Shown: piece by piece, positions 6,633 to 16,563 of the stretch
How positions within the stretch are numbered: the first letter of the stretch is position 1
Layout: each line of letters opens with the position of its first letter
DNA from: Actinokineospora xionganensis
GTDB lineage: Bacteria > Actinomycetota > Actinomycetes > Mycobacteriales > Pseudonocardiaceae
Assembly: GCF_014323725.1 (NCBI RefSeq)
Contig: NZ_JABVED010000003.1
Location: 1 to 64,000 of the forward strand
Direction of reading: 5' to 3'
DNA length: 64,000 nucleotides
Translations under genes and position numbers: made by a program
Notes under the pieces: model-generated
Told to the model about the DNA's origin: nothing
Databases searched by the model: none
Seen by the model: the letters and a program-made list of their open reading frames with translations, nothing else

Positions 6633-9386
6633 GTGAGACGGACCGTCGACCCTGTGACGCCAACGCTTCGATCCGCGAGACCGCCCGGCCGACCGCTGGT
6701 CGGCCGGGACGAGCTGCTGGTGCTCCTCGAAGCATGCCTCGCCGCCGGTGACAGCCTGCTGCTCGACGGGCCGCACGGCATCGGCAAGTCCGCCGTGCTC
6801 GACGCGATCGGCGCCGCGGCCCGCGCCCGTGGCGAGCTGGTGCTGCGCGCGTCGGGCGCGGAGTCGGAGCGGTGGATGGTCTACCAGGGCTTGGCCGACC
6901 TGCTCGGCCAAGTGCCCGAGGAGCACTTCAGTGCGCTGAACAGCCAACACCGGCTCGCGCTGCGGGCGGTGCGGCGCGGGAAGCGGTCCGGCGGCGACGG
7001 CCGCGCCCGGGTGGTCCGGCGGCTTGCCTGGCAAACGCTGCTCACCCAGAGCGCCGCGCGGACCCCGGTGCTCCTGCTGATCGACGACGCGCACTGGCTC
7101 GACGCGGCCACCGCCGACGTGTTCGCCTACGCGGCCCGCAGGCTTGAAGGGCTCCCGGTGCGGATCGTCCTCGCGGGCCGCGGGTCGGAGGCGGGCCACC
7201 GGCCGCACGCGCTCGTCCCGCCGCCGGTCACCGAGGCGACGGTGCCGCCGCTGAACGCCGACGACCTCGCCGAACTGCTCGACCCGCACGGCCTGTCCGC
7301 CCGCGCCGCCATGAAGATCCACGCGGATTCCGCGGGCAATCCCGCTCTCGCGCTCGCGTTGGCCGCGGACGGCCGTCCGGCCGCACTGGCTTCCCCGCGG
7401 CTGTCGGCCTTGATCCAGGACCAACTGCGCGGGGTGTCCGACCAGGTCCGCGCGACGCTGCTGGTCTGCGCGTTGGCCGCGCGCCCGTCGATGCGGCTGC
7501 TGTTGCGCGCGGGCCGTGCGGAAGCCGAAGCCGACATCGCCGCCGCGGCCGAAGCCGGACTGGTGGTGTCCGACGGTGTGGACATCCGCTTCACCCCGCC
7601 CGACGCGGCGACCGTGGTGGCGCGCGGCGCCCCGGCCGCACACCGCTCCCGGCTTCACCTCCACCTCGCCGAGGTGGCCATCTCCGGCGCCGAGGCCGAG
7701 CGGCACCGCGCGCTCGCCTGCGCCGACCCGGACGAGACCGTGGCTCGGTCGCTGGTCGCCGCGGCCGTGGTGGCCCTGCGAGGCGGCGCTCGCGGCCTGG
7801 CCGCCGAGCTCTACCTTCTCGCCGCCGACCGCACCCCGCCGGACCTGGCGAACCTGCGGACCGACTGGCTGGTCGCCGCGGCCGAGGTCGGGGCTTCGGC
7901 GGGCGTGCCGGAGATCGTGCGCCACGCCGCCCGCGCCGTGCTCGGCGCGGGCGCCGGGCCCGCGCAGCGGTTTCGCACGCGGCTCGCGCTGATGTCGGTG
8001 GCCGGGCAGGGGGTGGGGCTGCTGGAGGAGACCGTCGCCGCCGCGCTCGCCGACGCCGAGGGCGACCCGGCGGCCACCGCCCTGATCCACCTCTGGCGGT
8101 CGTGGGCTTCGGTGATCGGCGGCGCGCCACGCGCGGCCGACGATGACGCCGCCCTCGCCGTCGAACACGCGCGGGCCGCGGGCGAGGCGGGCACGGAGGC
8201 GATGGCCTACGCGGTGCGTGCCCAGGCACGGAACCTGTTGGGACACGGGGATTACCGGACGTTTCTCGACTGCGGCCTGAGGCTTGCCGCGCTCTCCGTC
8301 GAGGGCTATCGGCACTTGGGGCCGCGGTGCGCCGCGGCCCGGTTCGCCACCTTCGAAGACCGGCTCGACGAGGCCCGCGAAGACCTCTTGGGGATGTTGG
8401 CGCTGGCGGAGTCGGGTGCCGCCGAGGAACTCGTCGCGGTGCTGTGCGGGCTCGCCGAGGTCGCCGCCAAACTCGGCCGCTGTCGGGAATCCCTCGACTT
8501 CGCGAATCGTGCGATCCACCTCAGTGGTGAGGCGGGGCTGAGCCCGGGCCCCGCCTGGTGCGCGGGCGCGATAGCCGAACTGGCGGGCGGAAGTCTCATT
8601 CGTGCGCGGTCCTACGCCGAACGCGGAATCGTCGCGTCCCGGCAGGAAGCCGATGTGCTCTATGAGCGCAGACTTTTACACCTTTTGGCCCAGGTCAAAT
8701 TGCGGTGTGGCGAAACCGCGGGCGGAGTGGACGCTCTCCGGCGTATCCAGGAATTCGAACGCGCGCACGGCTGGGAGGACCCGGCGACGCTGCGCGGGCA
8801 CGGCGATCTGGTCGCCGGGCTGATCGCCCTGGGCGAGCCCGAGGAAGCCGATGAGCTGATCTCGTCGGTGCGCCAGGCGATCGCCGCCCGTCCGCACGGC
8901 CCGGGCGTGGCGGCGTCCCTCGACCGGGCGGAGGCGGCGGTGTCCGCGGCCAAGGGCCACTACCCGGCCGCGACGCAACTGCTGACCAGCGCGAAAACGA
9001 CGTTCGCCGTGCTGCGGCAGCCGATCGAGCAAGGGCACTGCCTGCTCGTGGAGGCCAAGATCGAGCGCAGACGCAGGCACTACACGGCGGCGCGCGTCGC
9101 CGCCGAGGCCGCGCAGGAGCTGTTCACCGCGGCTGGCGCGAAACCGTGGATCGAGCAGTCGAACGCCCTGCTCGTCCGGCTCGCCGAGGTCGGCGACACG
9201 GGCGGCGCGCTCACCGCGTCCGAGGCCCGGATCGCGGCGATGGCGGGTGAGGGCGCGACAAACCAGGAGATCGCCGACCAGCTCTTTCTAAGTCGTAAAA
9301 CTGTGGAAGCGACACTCACGCGCATCTACCGGAAACTGGGAATTCGGTCCAGGGCTCAGCTGATACGGCATATCCACGTTCACTGA
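6633..9386 (+). CDS. LuxR-family transcriptional regulator of the LAL (MalT-like) type
   Basis: A protein of about 917 residues. An N-terminal AAA/NTPase domain has a Walker A motif GPHGIGKS (about residue 45) and a Walker B motif LLLIDDAHWLD (about 150). A long helical TPR-like middle follows, and the C-terminal GerE helix-turn-helix has LTASEARI, TNQEIADQLFLSRKTVEATLTRIYRKL. Such large ATP-binding LuxR proteins usually activate neighbouring metabolic or secondary-metabolite genes. GTG at 6633 (MRRTVDP) is chosen; GTG at 6654 is an alternative, and neither has a strong ribosome site. The secreted protease gene directly downstream, 160 bases away, is a candidate target, by inference only. Confidence 0.9.
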   Translation: MRRTVDPVTPTLRSARPPGRPLVGRDELLVLLEACLAAGDSLLLDGPHGIGKSAVLDAIGAAARARGELVLRASGAESERWMVYQGLADLLGQVPEEHFSALNSQHRLALRAVRRGKRSGGDGRARVVRRLAWQTLLTQSAARTPVLLLIDDAHWLDAATADVFAYAARRLEGLPVRIVLAGRGSEAGHRPHALVPPPVTEATVPPLNADDLAELLDPHGLSARAAMKIHADSAGNPALALALAADGRPAALASPRLSALIQDQLRGVSDQVRATLLVCALAARPSMRLLLRAGRAEAEADIAAAAEAGLVVSDGVDIRFTPPDAATVVARGAPAAHRSRLHLHLAEVAISGAEAERHRALACADPDETVARSLVAAAVVALRGGARGLAAELYLLAADRTPPDLANLRTDWLVAAAEVGASAGVPEIVRHAARAVLGAGAGPAQRFRTRLALMSVAGQGVGLLEETVAAALADAEGDPAATALIHLWRSWASVIGGAPRAADDDAALAVEHARAAGEAGTEAMAYAVRAQARNLLGHGDYRTFLDCGLRLAALSVEGYRHLGPRCAAARFATFEDRLDEAREDLLGMLALAESGAAEELVAVLCGLAEVAAKLGRCRESLDFANRAIHLSGEAGLSPGPAWCAGAIAELAGGSLIRARSYAERGIVASRQEADVLYERRLLHLLAQVKLRCGETAGGVDALRRIQEFERAHGWEDPATLRGHGDLVAGLIALGEPEEADELISSVRQAIAARPHGPGVAASLDRAEAAVSAAKGHYPAATQLLTSAKTTFAVLRQPIEQGHCLLVEAKIERRRRHYTAARVAAEAAQELFTAAGAKPWIEQSNALLVRLAEVGDTGGALTASEARIAAMAGEGATNQEIADQLFLSRKTVEATLTRIYRKLGIRSRAQLIRHIHVH

Positions 9387-9515
9387 ACATCAAATGGGAA
9401 TTGGCCAAGGGTTTCCCCGGCATCCCTGTCCCGATGGCTGTCAATAGCTTCGCTCACGGTGGGTTCGGTCACGCGAGGGAAACACGAGACCGGCCCGCCG
9501 ACCCTGCACACCTGA

Positions 9516-9535
9516 TCACCCGGCACACCGGGTGA
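9516..9535 (+). promoter_or_regulatory. Hairpin abutting the ribosome binding site of the protease gene
   Basis: A perfect 8-bp inverted repeat TCACCCGG-CACA-CCGGGTGA ends immediately before the AAAGGAG ribosome site of the M4-M28 protease. In the mRNA it would form a stable stem touching the initiation region. It could control translation or protect the 5' end, or be a DNA operator. Confidence 0.5.
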
Positions 9536-9547
9536 AAGGAGTAAGTC

Positions 9548-12500
9548 GTGAGACGAAGCATGTCGACAGCACTCCTGGCGGCCGTGGTGGCCGCCGGGGC
9601 GCTCGTCGTATCCCTGCCCGCTGGGGCCGCGCCGCCGCCGCAGAGCCAGGCACAGCAGGCGCAAGCCGCCGCCGCGTCGGCGGCTGACGCGCATATCGCG
9701 GCGAACCGCGCGCGGTACCACGCCACCAACGACGACGAGATCCTCCAGACCGGTGTCACGAGCGCCCAGAACGGCCTCAACTACATCGCCTACGAGCGCA
9801 AGCACCGCGGCCTGCCGGTCGTCGGCGGCGACTTCGTCGTCGTCACCAACGCGGGCGCGAACGTCGTCAGCTCCAGCGTCGCGCAGGACCGTCCGCTCAA
9901 CGTCGCAGTCGCTCCGCGGATCACCGTGGACGCCGCGCGCGCGACCGCCAAGCGGCACCTGCCGCGGGTCGAGAGCGAGCGGGACGCGCGCCTGGTCGTG
10001 CTGGCCTGGGGCACGCCGAAGCTGGCCTGGGAGATCGTGCTCGCAGGCAGCACCGCCACCGACCCGAGCGTGCTGCACGTGTTCGTCGACGCCCTCACCG
10101 GCTACGTCATCGACGAGTACGACGAGGTCAAGGCTGGCGACGGCAACGGCAACCACTACGGCAACGTCACCATCGACACCTCGGGCTCCGGCACGTCGTA
10201 CTCGATGACCGACCCAAACCGCCCGGGTATCACCTGTAAGCCGTACCAGGGCTCCACGTACACCGGCACCGACAACAGCTGGGGCAACGGAAGCGCCGGC
10301 GACGGCGAAACCGCCTGCGTCGACGTCCTCTACGGCGTGCAGAAGCAGTGGGGAATGCTGTCGGAGTGGCTGGGCCGCAACGGCATCGACGGCTCGGGCC
10401 GCGGCTTCCAGGCCGAGGTCAAGCTGGGCGCGGTCAACGCCTACTGGACCGGCAGCGGCACCCAGTTCGGCAACAACAGCGCGAACACCAAGCAGCTGAC
10501 CGTCATGGACGTCGTCGGCCACGAGTACGGCCACGGCATCTTCCAGACCACCCCGGGTGGATCCGGTTCGGGCAACGAGATGGGTGGCCTCAACGAGTCC
10601 ACCGGCGACATCTTCGGCGCCATGCTGGAGCAGTACGTCAACCACCCGAACGACGCGCCGGACTACCTCGTCGGCGAGATGGTCAACGTCAGCGGCAACG
10701 GCCCGATCCGCAACATGTACGACCCGTCGCAGAAGAACCACCCGAACTGCTACTCGTCGTCCATCCCGAACACCGCGGTGCACGCGGCGGCCGGTCCGCA
10801 GAACCACTGGTTCTACCTGCTGGCCGAGGGTTCCGCCCCAGCGGGCAAGCCCGCCAGCCCGATCTGCTCCGGTGGGCCGGCCTCGGTCACCGGCATCGGC
10901 ATCCAGAACGCGGGCAAGATCTTCTACAACGGTCTGCTCGCGAAGACCTCGTCGTGGACCCACGCCAAGGCGCGCGTCGCCACGCTGAACGCCGCGAAGA
11001 ACCTGTGGCCGAACGACTGCACCAACTTCAACCGGACCAAGGACGCGTGGTTGGCGGTCTCGGTTCCGGCGCAGACCGGTGAGCCGACTTGCACGGGCAC
11101 CCCGAGCAACGACTTCTCGATCAGCGCGTCGCCCACCTCGGGCACCATCCCGGCCGGCGGCGGCTCGGTGACCAGCACGATCGGCACCGCCACCACCTCG
11201 GGCACCGCGCAGACGGTCAACTTCTCCGCCTCCGGCCTGCCGTCCGGTGTGACCGCGAGCTTCAGCCCGACGTCGGTCACCTCGGGCTCCTCGTCGACGC
11301 TGACGCTGACGTCGACCTCGGCGGCCGCGGCGGGCACGTACAACGTGACCATCACCGGCGCGGGCGCGGTCAGCCGGACGGCGACGTTCGCGCTGACCAT
11401 CGGTTCGGGCGACCCGGGCGGCACCTGCTCGGGCACGAACGACACCGACGTCAACATCCCGGACAACACCACGGTGGAAAGCTCCATCACCATCTCCGGT
11501 TGCTCGGGCGCCGCCTCGGCGTCGAGCACGGTCCCCGTGGACATCACGCACACGTGGCGCGGTGACCTGGTCCTCGACCTGGTCGCCCCGGACGGCACGG
11601 CCTACCGGCTGAAGAACTCCAGCTCGAACGACAGCGCGGACGACGTGAAGCAGACCTTCACCGTCAACCTGTCGAGCGAGACGGCGAACGGCACCTGGAA
11701 GCTGCGGGCGCAGGACATCGCGACGCAGGACGTCGGCCGCATCAACACGTGGTCGCTGACGCTGGGCACCGGCACGCCCGCCAACGAGTTCTCCATGGCC
11801 GTCTCGCCCACCTCGGGCAGCGTGGCGGCGGGCGCTTCGGCGACCACCACGGTCTCCACGACCACCACCAGCGGCAGCGCGCAGGACGTCTCGCTCGTCG
11901 CGTCCGGCCTGCCCACGGGTGTGACCGCGAGCTTCAGCCCGCAGACGGTCACCTCGGGCAACTCGTCCACCCTCACGCTGGCCACCACGGCCGCCGCGGC
12001 GGCGGGCACCTACCCGATCACCATCACCGGCACCGGCTCGGTCACCAAGACCGCGTCTTACTCGCTGACGGTCACCGGCACCACGCCGACGCCGGGCATC
12101 CCCGACATCGACATCGCCAAGGTGCAGGCGCACCTGACCGAGTTCAACACCATCGCCACCAACAACGGCGGCAACCGCCGCTCGACCAGTGCGGGCTACC
12201 GCGCGTCGGTGGCGTACGTGAAGGGCAAGCTGCAGGCGGCCGGCTACACGGTCACCGAGCAGACCTGCACCTCGGGCTGCACCAGCGGCTCGGGCAACAA
12301 CCTGATCGCCGAATGGCCGAACGGTGACGCGAACACCGTCTACATGTTCGGCGCGCACCTCGACAGCGTCTCGGCTGGTGCGGGCATCAACGACAACGGC
12401 TCGGGCTCGGCGGCTCTGCTGGAGACCGCTCTCGTGTTGGCGGAGAAGAACCCGACCATGACCAACCGGGTCCGCTTCGGTTGGTGGACCGACGAAGAGC

Positions 12501-13306
12501 AGGGCCTCAACGGTTCGGAGTTCTACGTCAACAACCTGTCGTCGACGGAGAAGGCGAAGATCAAGGCCTACTACAACTTCGACATGATCGGGTCGAAGAA
12601 CGGTGGGTACTTCATCAACAACCTGAACTCCACCGCCTCCGCCCCGATGAAGGCGTACTACGACTCGCTCAACCTGCAGCCTGAGGAGAACACCGAAGGC
12701 CAGGGCCGCTCGGACGACTACTCGTTCCAGCAGGGCGGAATCCCGACATCGGGCTACGCCATGGGTGCCAGCGCCCGCAAGACCTCGGCGCAGGCCACCA
12801 AGTGGGGCGGCACCTCCGGCGCCGCATACGACGCTTGCTACCACCAGTCATGCGACACCACGAGCAATGTCAGCGCCACGCACCTCAACCGTGCGGCTGA
12901 CGGTATCGCGTACACCCTGTGGAAGCAGGCCGTCAGCGGCACCACCACCCCGCCGCCCCCGGGCTGCACCGCAAGCAACACCACGCCGGTAACCATCGCG
13001 GACAACACCACGGTGGAAAGCTCGATCGTGATCTCCGGCTGCTCGTCGACCCCGTCGGCAACGGCCACCATCCCGGTCGACATCACCCACACCTGGCGCG
13101 GTGACCTGGTCATCGACCTGGTCGCACCGGACGGCACCACGTTCAGGCTGAAGAACTCCAGCTCGAACGACAGTGCGGATGATGTGAAGCAGACCTTCAC
13201 CGTCAACCTGTCCGGCGAAACCGCCAACGGCACCTGGAAGCTGCGGGTGCAGGACATCGCGACCAACGACACCGGTCGCATCAACAACTGGTCGCTGAAC
13301 CTCTAG
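9548..13306 (+). CDS. Secreted M4 metallopeptidase / M28 aminopeptidase fusion with two P domains
   Basis: A 1252-residue exported protein. In order: signal peptide (1-28, ending PAGAA); FTP/PepSY-type propeptide (about 45-190); M4 thermolysin-like catalytic domain with HEYGH at 325-329 and the third zinc ligand Glu at about 350; an Ig-like domain (about 520-620); a P/Homo B domain (about 624-741); a second Ig-like domain (about 745-845); an M28 aminopeptidase domain (about 851-1130) with metal ligands H937, D949, E984, D1012 and H1099 and the likely catalytic E983; and a second P domain (about 1139-1252). All catalytic residues of both peptidases appear intact, so it should act as endo- plus exopeptidase. 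The GTG start follows AAAGGAG. Autoprocessing between the modules is plausible. Confidence 0.93.
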   Translation: MRRSMSTALLAAVVAAGALVVSLPAGAAPPPQSQAQQAQAAAASAADAHIAANRARYHATNDDEILQTGVTSAQNGLNYIAYERKHRGLPVVGGDFVVVTNAGANVVSSSVAQDRPLNVAVAPRITVDAARATAKRHLPRVESERDARLVVLAWGTPKLAWEIVLAGSTATDPSVLHVFVDALTGYVIDEYDEVKAGDGNGNHYGNVTIDTSGSGTSYSMTDPNRPGITCKPYQGSTYTGTDNSWGNGSAGDGETACVDVLYGVQKQWGMLSEWLGRNGIDGSGRGFQAEVKLGAVNAYWTGSGTQFGNNSANTKQLTVMDVVGHEYGHGIFQTTPGGSGSGNEMGGLNESTGDIFGAMLEQYVNHPNDAPDYLVGEMVNVSGNGPIRNMYDPSQKNHPNCYSSSIPNTAVHAAAGPQNHWFYLLAEGSAPAGKPASPICSGGPASVTGIGIQNAGKIFYNGLLAKTSSWTHAKARVATLNAAKNLWPNDCTNFNRTKDAWLAVSVPAQTGEPTCTGTPSNDFSISASPTSGTIPAGGGSVTSTIGTATTSGTAQTVNFSASGLPSGVTASFSPTSVTSGSSSTLTLTSTSAAAAGTYNVTITGAGAVSRTATFALTIGSGDPGGTCSGTNDTDVNIPDNTTVESSITISGCSGAASASSTVPVDITHTWRGDLVLDLVAPDGTAYRLKNSSSNDSADDVKQTFTVNLSSETANGTWKLRAQDIATQDVGRINTWSLTLGTGTPANEFSMAVSPTSGSVAAGASATTTVSTTTTSGSAQDVSLVASGLPTGVTASFSPQTVTSGNSSTLTLATTAAAAAGTYPITITGTGSVTKTASYSLTVTGTTPTPGIPDIDIAKVQAHLTEFNTIATNNGGNRRSTSAGYRASVAYVKGKLQAAGYTVTEQTCTSGCTSGSGNNLIAEWPNGDANTVYMFGAHLDSVSAGAGINDNGSGSAALLETALVLAEKNPTMTNRVRFGWWTDEEQGLNGSEFYVNNLSSTEKAKIKAYYNFDMIGSKNGGYFINNLNSTASAPMKAYYDSLNLQPEENTEGQGRSDDYSFQQGGIPTSGYAMGASARKTSAQATKWGGTSGAAYDACYHQSCDTTSNVSATHLNRAADGIAYTLWKQAVSGTTTPPPPGCTASNTTPVTIADNTTVESSIVISGCSSTPSATATIPVDITHTWRGDLVIDLVAPDGTTFRLKNSSSNDSADDVKQTFTVNLSGETANGTWKLRVQDIATNDTGRINNWSLNL
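11104..12082 (+). repeat. Duplicated Ig-like domain within the protease gene
   Basis: Copies at about 11104-11406 and 11779-12082 encode nearly the same Thr/Ser-rich beta-sandwich linker. They share protein stretches such as [13 protein letters not shown] versus [13 protein letters not shown], and DNA stretches such as gtgaccgcgagcttcagccc. The domains alternate with the P domains. Confidence 0.75.
11419..13303 (+). repeat. Duplicated P (Homo B) domain within the protease gene
   Basis: Copies at about 11419-11768 and 12964-13303 are very similar at DNA and protein level. Both contain [39 protein letters not shown] and GTWKLR. High DNA identity points to a recent duplication or ongoing gene conversion inside the gene. 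Confidence 0.85.
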
Positions 13307-13310
13307 CGAC

Positions 13311-13358
13311 AAGCAAGAGCGCCGCCACCCCGACCCTCGGGTGGCGGCGCTTTTGCTT
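13311..13358 (+). terminator. Intrinsic terminator after the protease gene
   Basis: A 20-bp stem (arms 13311-13330 and 13339-13358, with one G-U pair) surrounds an 8-base loop and begins 4 bases after the stop codon. The 3' arm contains TTTT and is followed by TTG. This is one of the clearest terminators in the window. Confidence 0.9.
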
Positions 13359-13360
13359 TG

Positions 13361-13783
13361 CGGGGAACAAAACCTCGCACACTCGCCCACACCCAGCACC
13401 TGCCAAGCCGCCCCGCCCGACCACCGAAAGGAGTTGCGTTGGCGGCCTTTGGCTTTGGCTTTGATCCCTGCTCTGTCCCCTGAGGCTTCCCTTTGGTGCC
13501 GACAAGAACTCGGGGCCATGTCGGGGTGAGCCCGTCTGACTCGATCGTTTGACTCAGCGATGATCGAGAATTGAAGCGGCCAGGACGAGGGGCAACGGGA
13601 AGTGCAGGAGCGAAGAGCCGTCGCTGCAAGTGACCCCGTCCGGAGCTCAAGGGCAACGGCCTGTTCCAGAAGGTTCGCTTGTCCGGGGGTGCTGGGAAAG
13701 GGCATTCCCGAGGGCTCGCTCGTCCGGGGTGGGCGGCCGCGCGGTGGGTTTGTCCTTGATCCGGGTGGATCTGGTTCTGATCG
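13361..13783. other. 423-base stretch with no convincing gene
   Basis: This lies between the protease terminator and the convergent ferritin gene. Open frames exist on both strands, but none has a clear ribosome site or recognisable domain. A short tandem of TTTGGC units occurs at about 13448-13466, and the stretch contains AAAGGAG at 13426-13432 not followed by a plausible coding frame. It may hold a small RNA or a decayed sequence. Confidence 0.4.
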
Positions 13784-14317
13784 TCAGGCGACTGTTCCAC
13801 CTGCCGCGCGAGGGGCCAACGGGTCCGGCGCCTGGGGACCGACCGATTCGCGGGCCAGGTAGTTCTCGACGTCGAACAGATTGCCGTTTGCTCGTCGGAC
13901 GACATTGAGCAGGGTGGACATGGACGAGACTTCCTCGACCTGTTCCTTCAAGAACCACTGCATGAACTGTTCGCCCTTGTAGTCGTCCTCGTCCCTGGCG
14001 ACCTTTGCCAAGGCGATGACGTCATCAGTGACGCCGCGTTCCTGTTCCAGGGCGAGGGCGATCAGTTCGGCGGCTTCCTCGAACTCGTTACGCACATCGT
14101 CGACGCCGGGGATGGTGATGGGGATGTCGTTGTCCAGCAGGTACTGGACGATCATCATCGCGTGGTTGCGCTCCTCAAGCGACTGGCGATAGAAGTGCTT
14201 CGCCAATTGCGGCAGGTCCTGGCTGTCGAACCACACCGCGAGGGCGACATACTGCTGGGACGCGGTGAACTCGTTGCGGATCTGTGCCTGCAGCAGCTTG
14301 TGGAACTGGGAAGTCAT
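13784..14317 (-). CDS. bfrB: Ferritin (BfrB-type, non-heme)
   Basis: A 177-residue iron-storage ferritin resembling mycobacterial BfrB. It forms 24-mers that oxidise Fe(II) at a di-iron centre and store Fe(III). Visible ferroxidase residues are Glu in NEFTASQQYVALAV, EERNH in the second helix, and the GEQFMQWFLKEQVEE helix. The C-terminal tail NLFDVENYLARE is typical of the family. ATG at 14317 is chosen from family alignment; a longer in-frame extension adds unrelated residues. A GATTC-acc-GAATC dyad at 14359-14371 lies 42 bases upstream of the start, but no recognisable iron box was seen. Confidence 0.93.
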   Translation of the reverse strand: MTSQFHKLLQAQIRNEFTASQQYVALAVWFDSQDLPQLAKHFYRQSLEERNHAMMIVQYLLDNDIPITIPGVDDVRNEFEEAAELIALALEQERGVTDDVIALAKVARDEDDYKGEQFMQWFLKEQVEEVSSMSTLLNVVRRANGNLFDVENYLARESVGPQAPDPLAPRAAGGTVA

Positions 14318-14440
14318 GACAAGACGATACGCCCGGCGCTCACCCACCGCGTTCACCGGATTCACCGAATCGTGGGAACCGTTCCGTCCGGCGCGGGCTC
14401 CCACCGAGTGCCACGATCGGCCGGACAACGGAGGTTTCCC

Positions 14441-14464
14441 ATGGTGACGGACTGGCGCTCATGA
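14441..14464 (+). CDS. Possible 7-residue leader ORF (MVTDWRS)
   Basis: The ATG at 14441 has a strong GGAGG at 14430-14434, six bases before it. The frame stops after seven codons, and its stop overlaps the start of the next small ORF (ATGA at 14461-14464). Such a layout suggests translational coupling. It could instead reflect chance. Confidence 0.35.
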   Translation: MVTDWRS

Positions 14465-14553
14465 TGCGTACCGCACAAACCGGGGCGGTGCTGGCGCTGC
14501 TCGCGGTGTTCGGCGTGGTGACATTCCTGGTGATTCGCGCACTGTTGGGTTGA
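14461..14553 (+). CDS. Possible 30-residue single-pass membrane peptide
   Basis: The frame starting ATGATG encodes 30 residues, nearly all in one hydrophobic helix (GAVLALLAVFGVVTFLVIRALLG) after a short polar MMRTAQT head. It has no ribosome site of its own but overlaps the stop of the 7-codon ORF that has one. It lies between divergent bfrB and convergent arginine deiminase. No family is recognised, and coding status is uncertain. Confidence 0.4.
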   Translation: MMRTAQTGAVLALLAVFGVVTFLVIRALLG

Positions 14554-14634
14554 TCACCCCGTAGCCGGTGCGCGCGCCACGACAACCCTTCAACTCCAGA
14601 AGGTCACCGTGGTGTCGCGCTGCGTTTCACCGGT

Positions 14635-15876
14635 CTAGATCGCGTCGCGGGACACCGGGCAGGACATGCACCGTGGGCCGCCGCGGCCGGTGCCGAGTTC
14701 CGAGCCGCTGATGCGCAGGACCTCGATACCCGCGTCCTCCAGCCTTGAGTTCGTCTCCACGTTGCGCTCGTAGGCGACCACCACACCCGGTGCGACCGCC
14801 AGCGTGTTGTTGCCGTCGTCCCACTGTTCGCGTTCGGCGGTGACCGGGTCGAGGCCGGTGTCGATCACCCGGAGACGATCGATGCCCATCGCGGCGGCCG
14901 CCGCCTCCAGGAACGGGGTGGGGCCCTCGACGTGGACGCCGCCCGACTCGTCGGGTCGCATCGAGTAGGCGACCAGGGTGTCGCGGACGGCGGGGTACAT
15001 GACCACCGCGTCGCGGTCGACCATCGTGCAGACGGTGTCCAGGTGCATCGTGGCGCGGTCCTGGGCGATCGGCACCGCCAGCACCGTGTGCGCCAGCCCG
15101 TCGTGGAACACCGACCGGGCAAGGGATTCCGCGCCCGCCGGGGTGGTCCGCTCGCCCACGCCGATGGCGAGCACACCGGGCGCGAGCAGCAGCACGTCGC
15201 CGCCCTCGACCGGGGCCGAGTGGGCGCCGTAGGCGCGGCCCGCGGCCCGGAAGCGCGGGTGGTAGGCGTAGATGAGGTCCAGCAGCGCGGTCTCCCGCAT
15301 CCGGGCGGGCATCGATAGCGACGCGATGGCCACCCGGTTGCCGATCCACACCGACGAGTCGCGGGTGAACAGCAGGTTGGGCAGCGGATCTACGACGAAG
15401 TCGTGTGGGTGATGCATCTTGCGCACGAGGGACGCGCCCTCGGCGGCGGGGAGTTCCTCGAAGGTCATGCCCGCGGTGAGCACGTCGGCCAGGCCCTTGG
15501 CGTCCACTGTGGACAGATATCCGGCGAGCGACTCGGCGAGTTCGTTGCCCAGCCTGCGGCGGTCGACGGCGGTCGCGGCGGCGGCGGCGTGCGCCCGCTC
15601 GTCGGTGAGGGCCTCGACCAAGGTGTCGGACAGCCGCAGCACCTCGACCCCGCGGCCGCCCAGGATGTCGGCGAACGCGTCGTGCTCGTCCTGCGCGCGG
15701 TCGACCCACGGGATGCTGTCGAACAGCAACTGGTCGTTGTTGCGCGGGGTGAGCCGCTTGAGCTCGTTGCCCGGCCGGTGCAGCAGCACGGCCCGCAGTG
15801 GGCCGACTTCGCTGTCCACGCGGGGCGCGGGGGCCACCTGCTCGGCGTCGGGGACGTCCGGAATCTGACCTGTCAC
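14635..15876 (-). CDS. arcA: Arginine deiminase
   Basis: A 413-residue enzyme hydrolysing L-arginine to citrulline and ammonia. Typical features are [18 protein letters not shown] at the N-terminus, [12 protein letters not shown], the EGGDVLLL motif, the catalytic-His segment [11 protein letters not shown], and the C-terminal active-site Cys in [12 protein letters not shown] at 15876 (MTGQIPDV) is the likely start; the frame extends upstream without family similarity. No arcB, arcC or arcD neighbours exist, so a full ADI pathway is not encoded here. Arginine turnover or acid defence is possible. Confidence 0.95.
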   Translation of the reverse strand: MTGQIPDVPDAEQVAPAPRVDSEVGPLRAVLLHRPGNELKRLTPRNNDQLLFDSIPWVDRAQDEHDAFADILGGRGVEVLRLSDTLVEALTDERAHAAAAATAVDRRRLGNELAESLAGYLSTVDAKGLADVLTAGMTFEELPAAEGASLVRKMHHPHDFVVDPLPNLLFTRDSSVWIGNRVAIASLSMPARMRETALLDLIYAYHPRFRAAGRAYGAHSAPVEGGDVLLLAPGVLAIGVGERTTPAGAESLARSVFHDGLAHTVLAVPIAQDRATMHLDTVCTMVDRDAVVMYPAVRDTLVAYSMRPDESGGVHVEGPTPFLEAAAAAMGIDRLRVIDTGLDPVTAEREQWDDGNNTLAVAPGVVVAYERNVETNSRLEDAGIEVLRISGSELGTGRGGPRCMSCPVSRDAI

Positions 15877-15991
15877 AAGTCGAAGCGTAACCACTCGGTA
15901 AGGAAAATGCGGCCCGTGAACGGGCAGAATGGAGAAGAACGCCAGGCATCGCGGTTTGAGTACTCGAAACGTTAAGCGAAAGGTCGGTTTG

Positions 15992-16546
15992 ATGCGCGAC
16001 TTGTTGCGTCGAAGGGTGACCAAGGTGGTGCTCGTCGCCGCGCTGGTGCTGTTGACTGGCGGATTGTGGGCGTTCCAGCCCTGGAAGATCTTCACCCGCA
16101 GCACCGTCGACGAAGCGCTCCCGGCGGGCTTCGCCGCGACGAGCACCCAGCGGGCCCCCGCAAGCACCGAGCAGACTGCGCCCACCACTACGCCGCCTCC
16201 CGCAGGCCCGAAGGTCCTGGCCGAGGGCGCGTTCGTCAGCCACGAGCACCCGACCGCGGGCACCGCGCGGGTCCTCGAACAGAACGGCACCCGCCTGCTC
16301 CGGCTCGAAGGCTTCTCGACCTCCGACGGCCCGGACGTGCACGTCTGGCTCAGCGACGCCAAGGCGGGCGCCGCCGAGGGCGCCTTCGACGACGGCCGCT
16401 ACGTCAAGCTCGGCGAGCTCAAGGCCACCGACGGCAACCAGAACTACGAGATCCCGGCGGGCACGGACCTGGCAGGCCTGTCCAGCGTCGTCATCTGGTG
16501 CGACCGCTTCAACGTCGCCTTCGGCGCCGCCCCCCTACCCCTCTGA
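15992..16546 (+). CDS. DM13-domain membrane-anchored protein
   Basis: A 184-residue protein with an N-terminal transmembrane anchor (about residues 11-30, after MRDLLRRRV), a Thr/Ala/Pro-rich linker and a C-terminal DM13 domain (about 75-184). The family signature is [15 protein letters not shown], and a late Cys sits in [15 protein letters not shown]13 domains are proposed to have redox or cytochrome-like electron-transfer roles, but bacterial functions are not defined. The ATG at 15992, after a GCGAAAGG site, is preferred over an upstream start at 15929. Confidence 0.85.
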   Translation: MRDLLRRRVTKVVLVAALVLLTGGLWAFQPWKIFTRSTVDEALPAGFAATSTQRAPASTEQTAPTTTPPPAGPKVLAEGAFVSHEHPTAGTARVLEQNGTRLLRLEGFSTSDGPDVHVWLSDAKAGAAEGAFDDGRYVKLGELKATDGNQNYEIPAGTDLAGLSSVVIWCDRFNVAFGAAPLPL

Positions 16547-16563
16547 CCCGCCCCAAGCGTCGC

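Noticed and set aside
6570-8519. Minus-strand frame opposite the LAL regulator
   Set aside because: It is an Arg/Gly-rich shadow without a ribosome site or domain.
9380-12844. Long open frame of more than 1,100 codons on the minus strand opposite the protease gene
   Set aside because: It is a GC-bias shadow. It is rich in Arg/Gly/Val, has no domain, and the opposite strand has a complete, recognisable protease.
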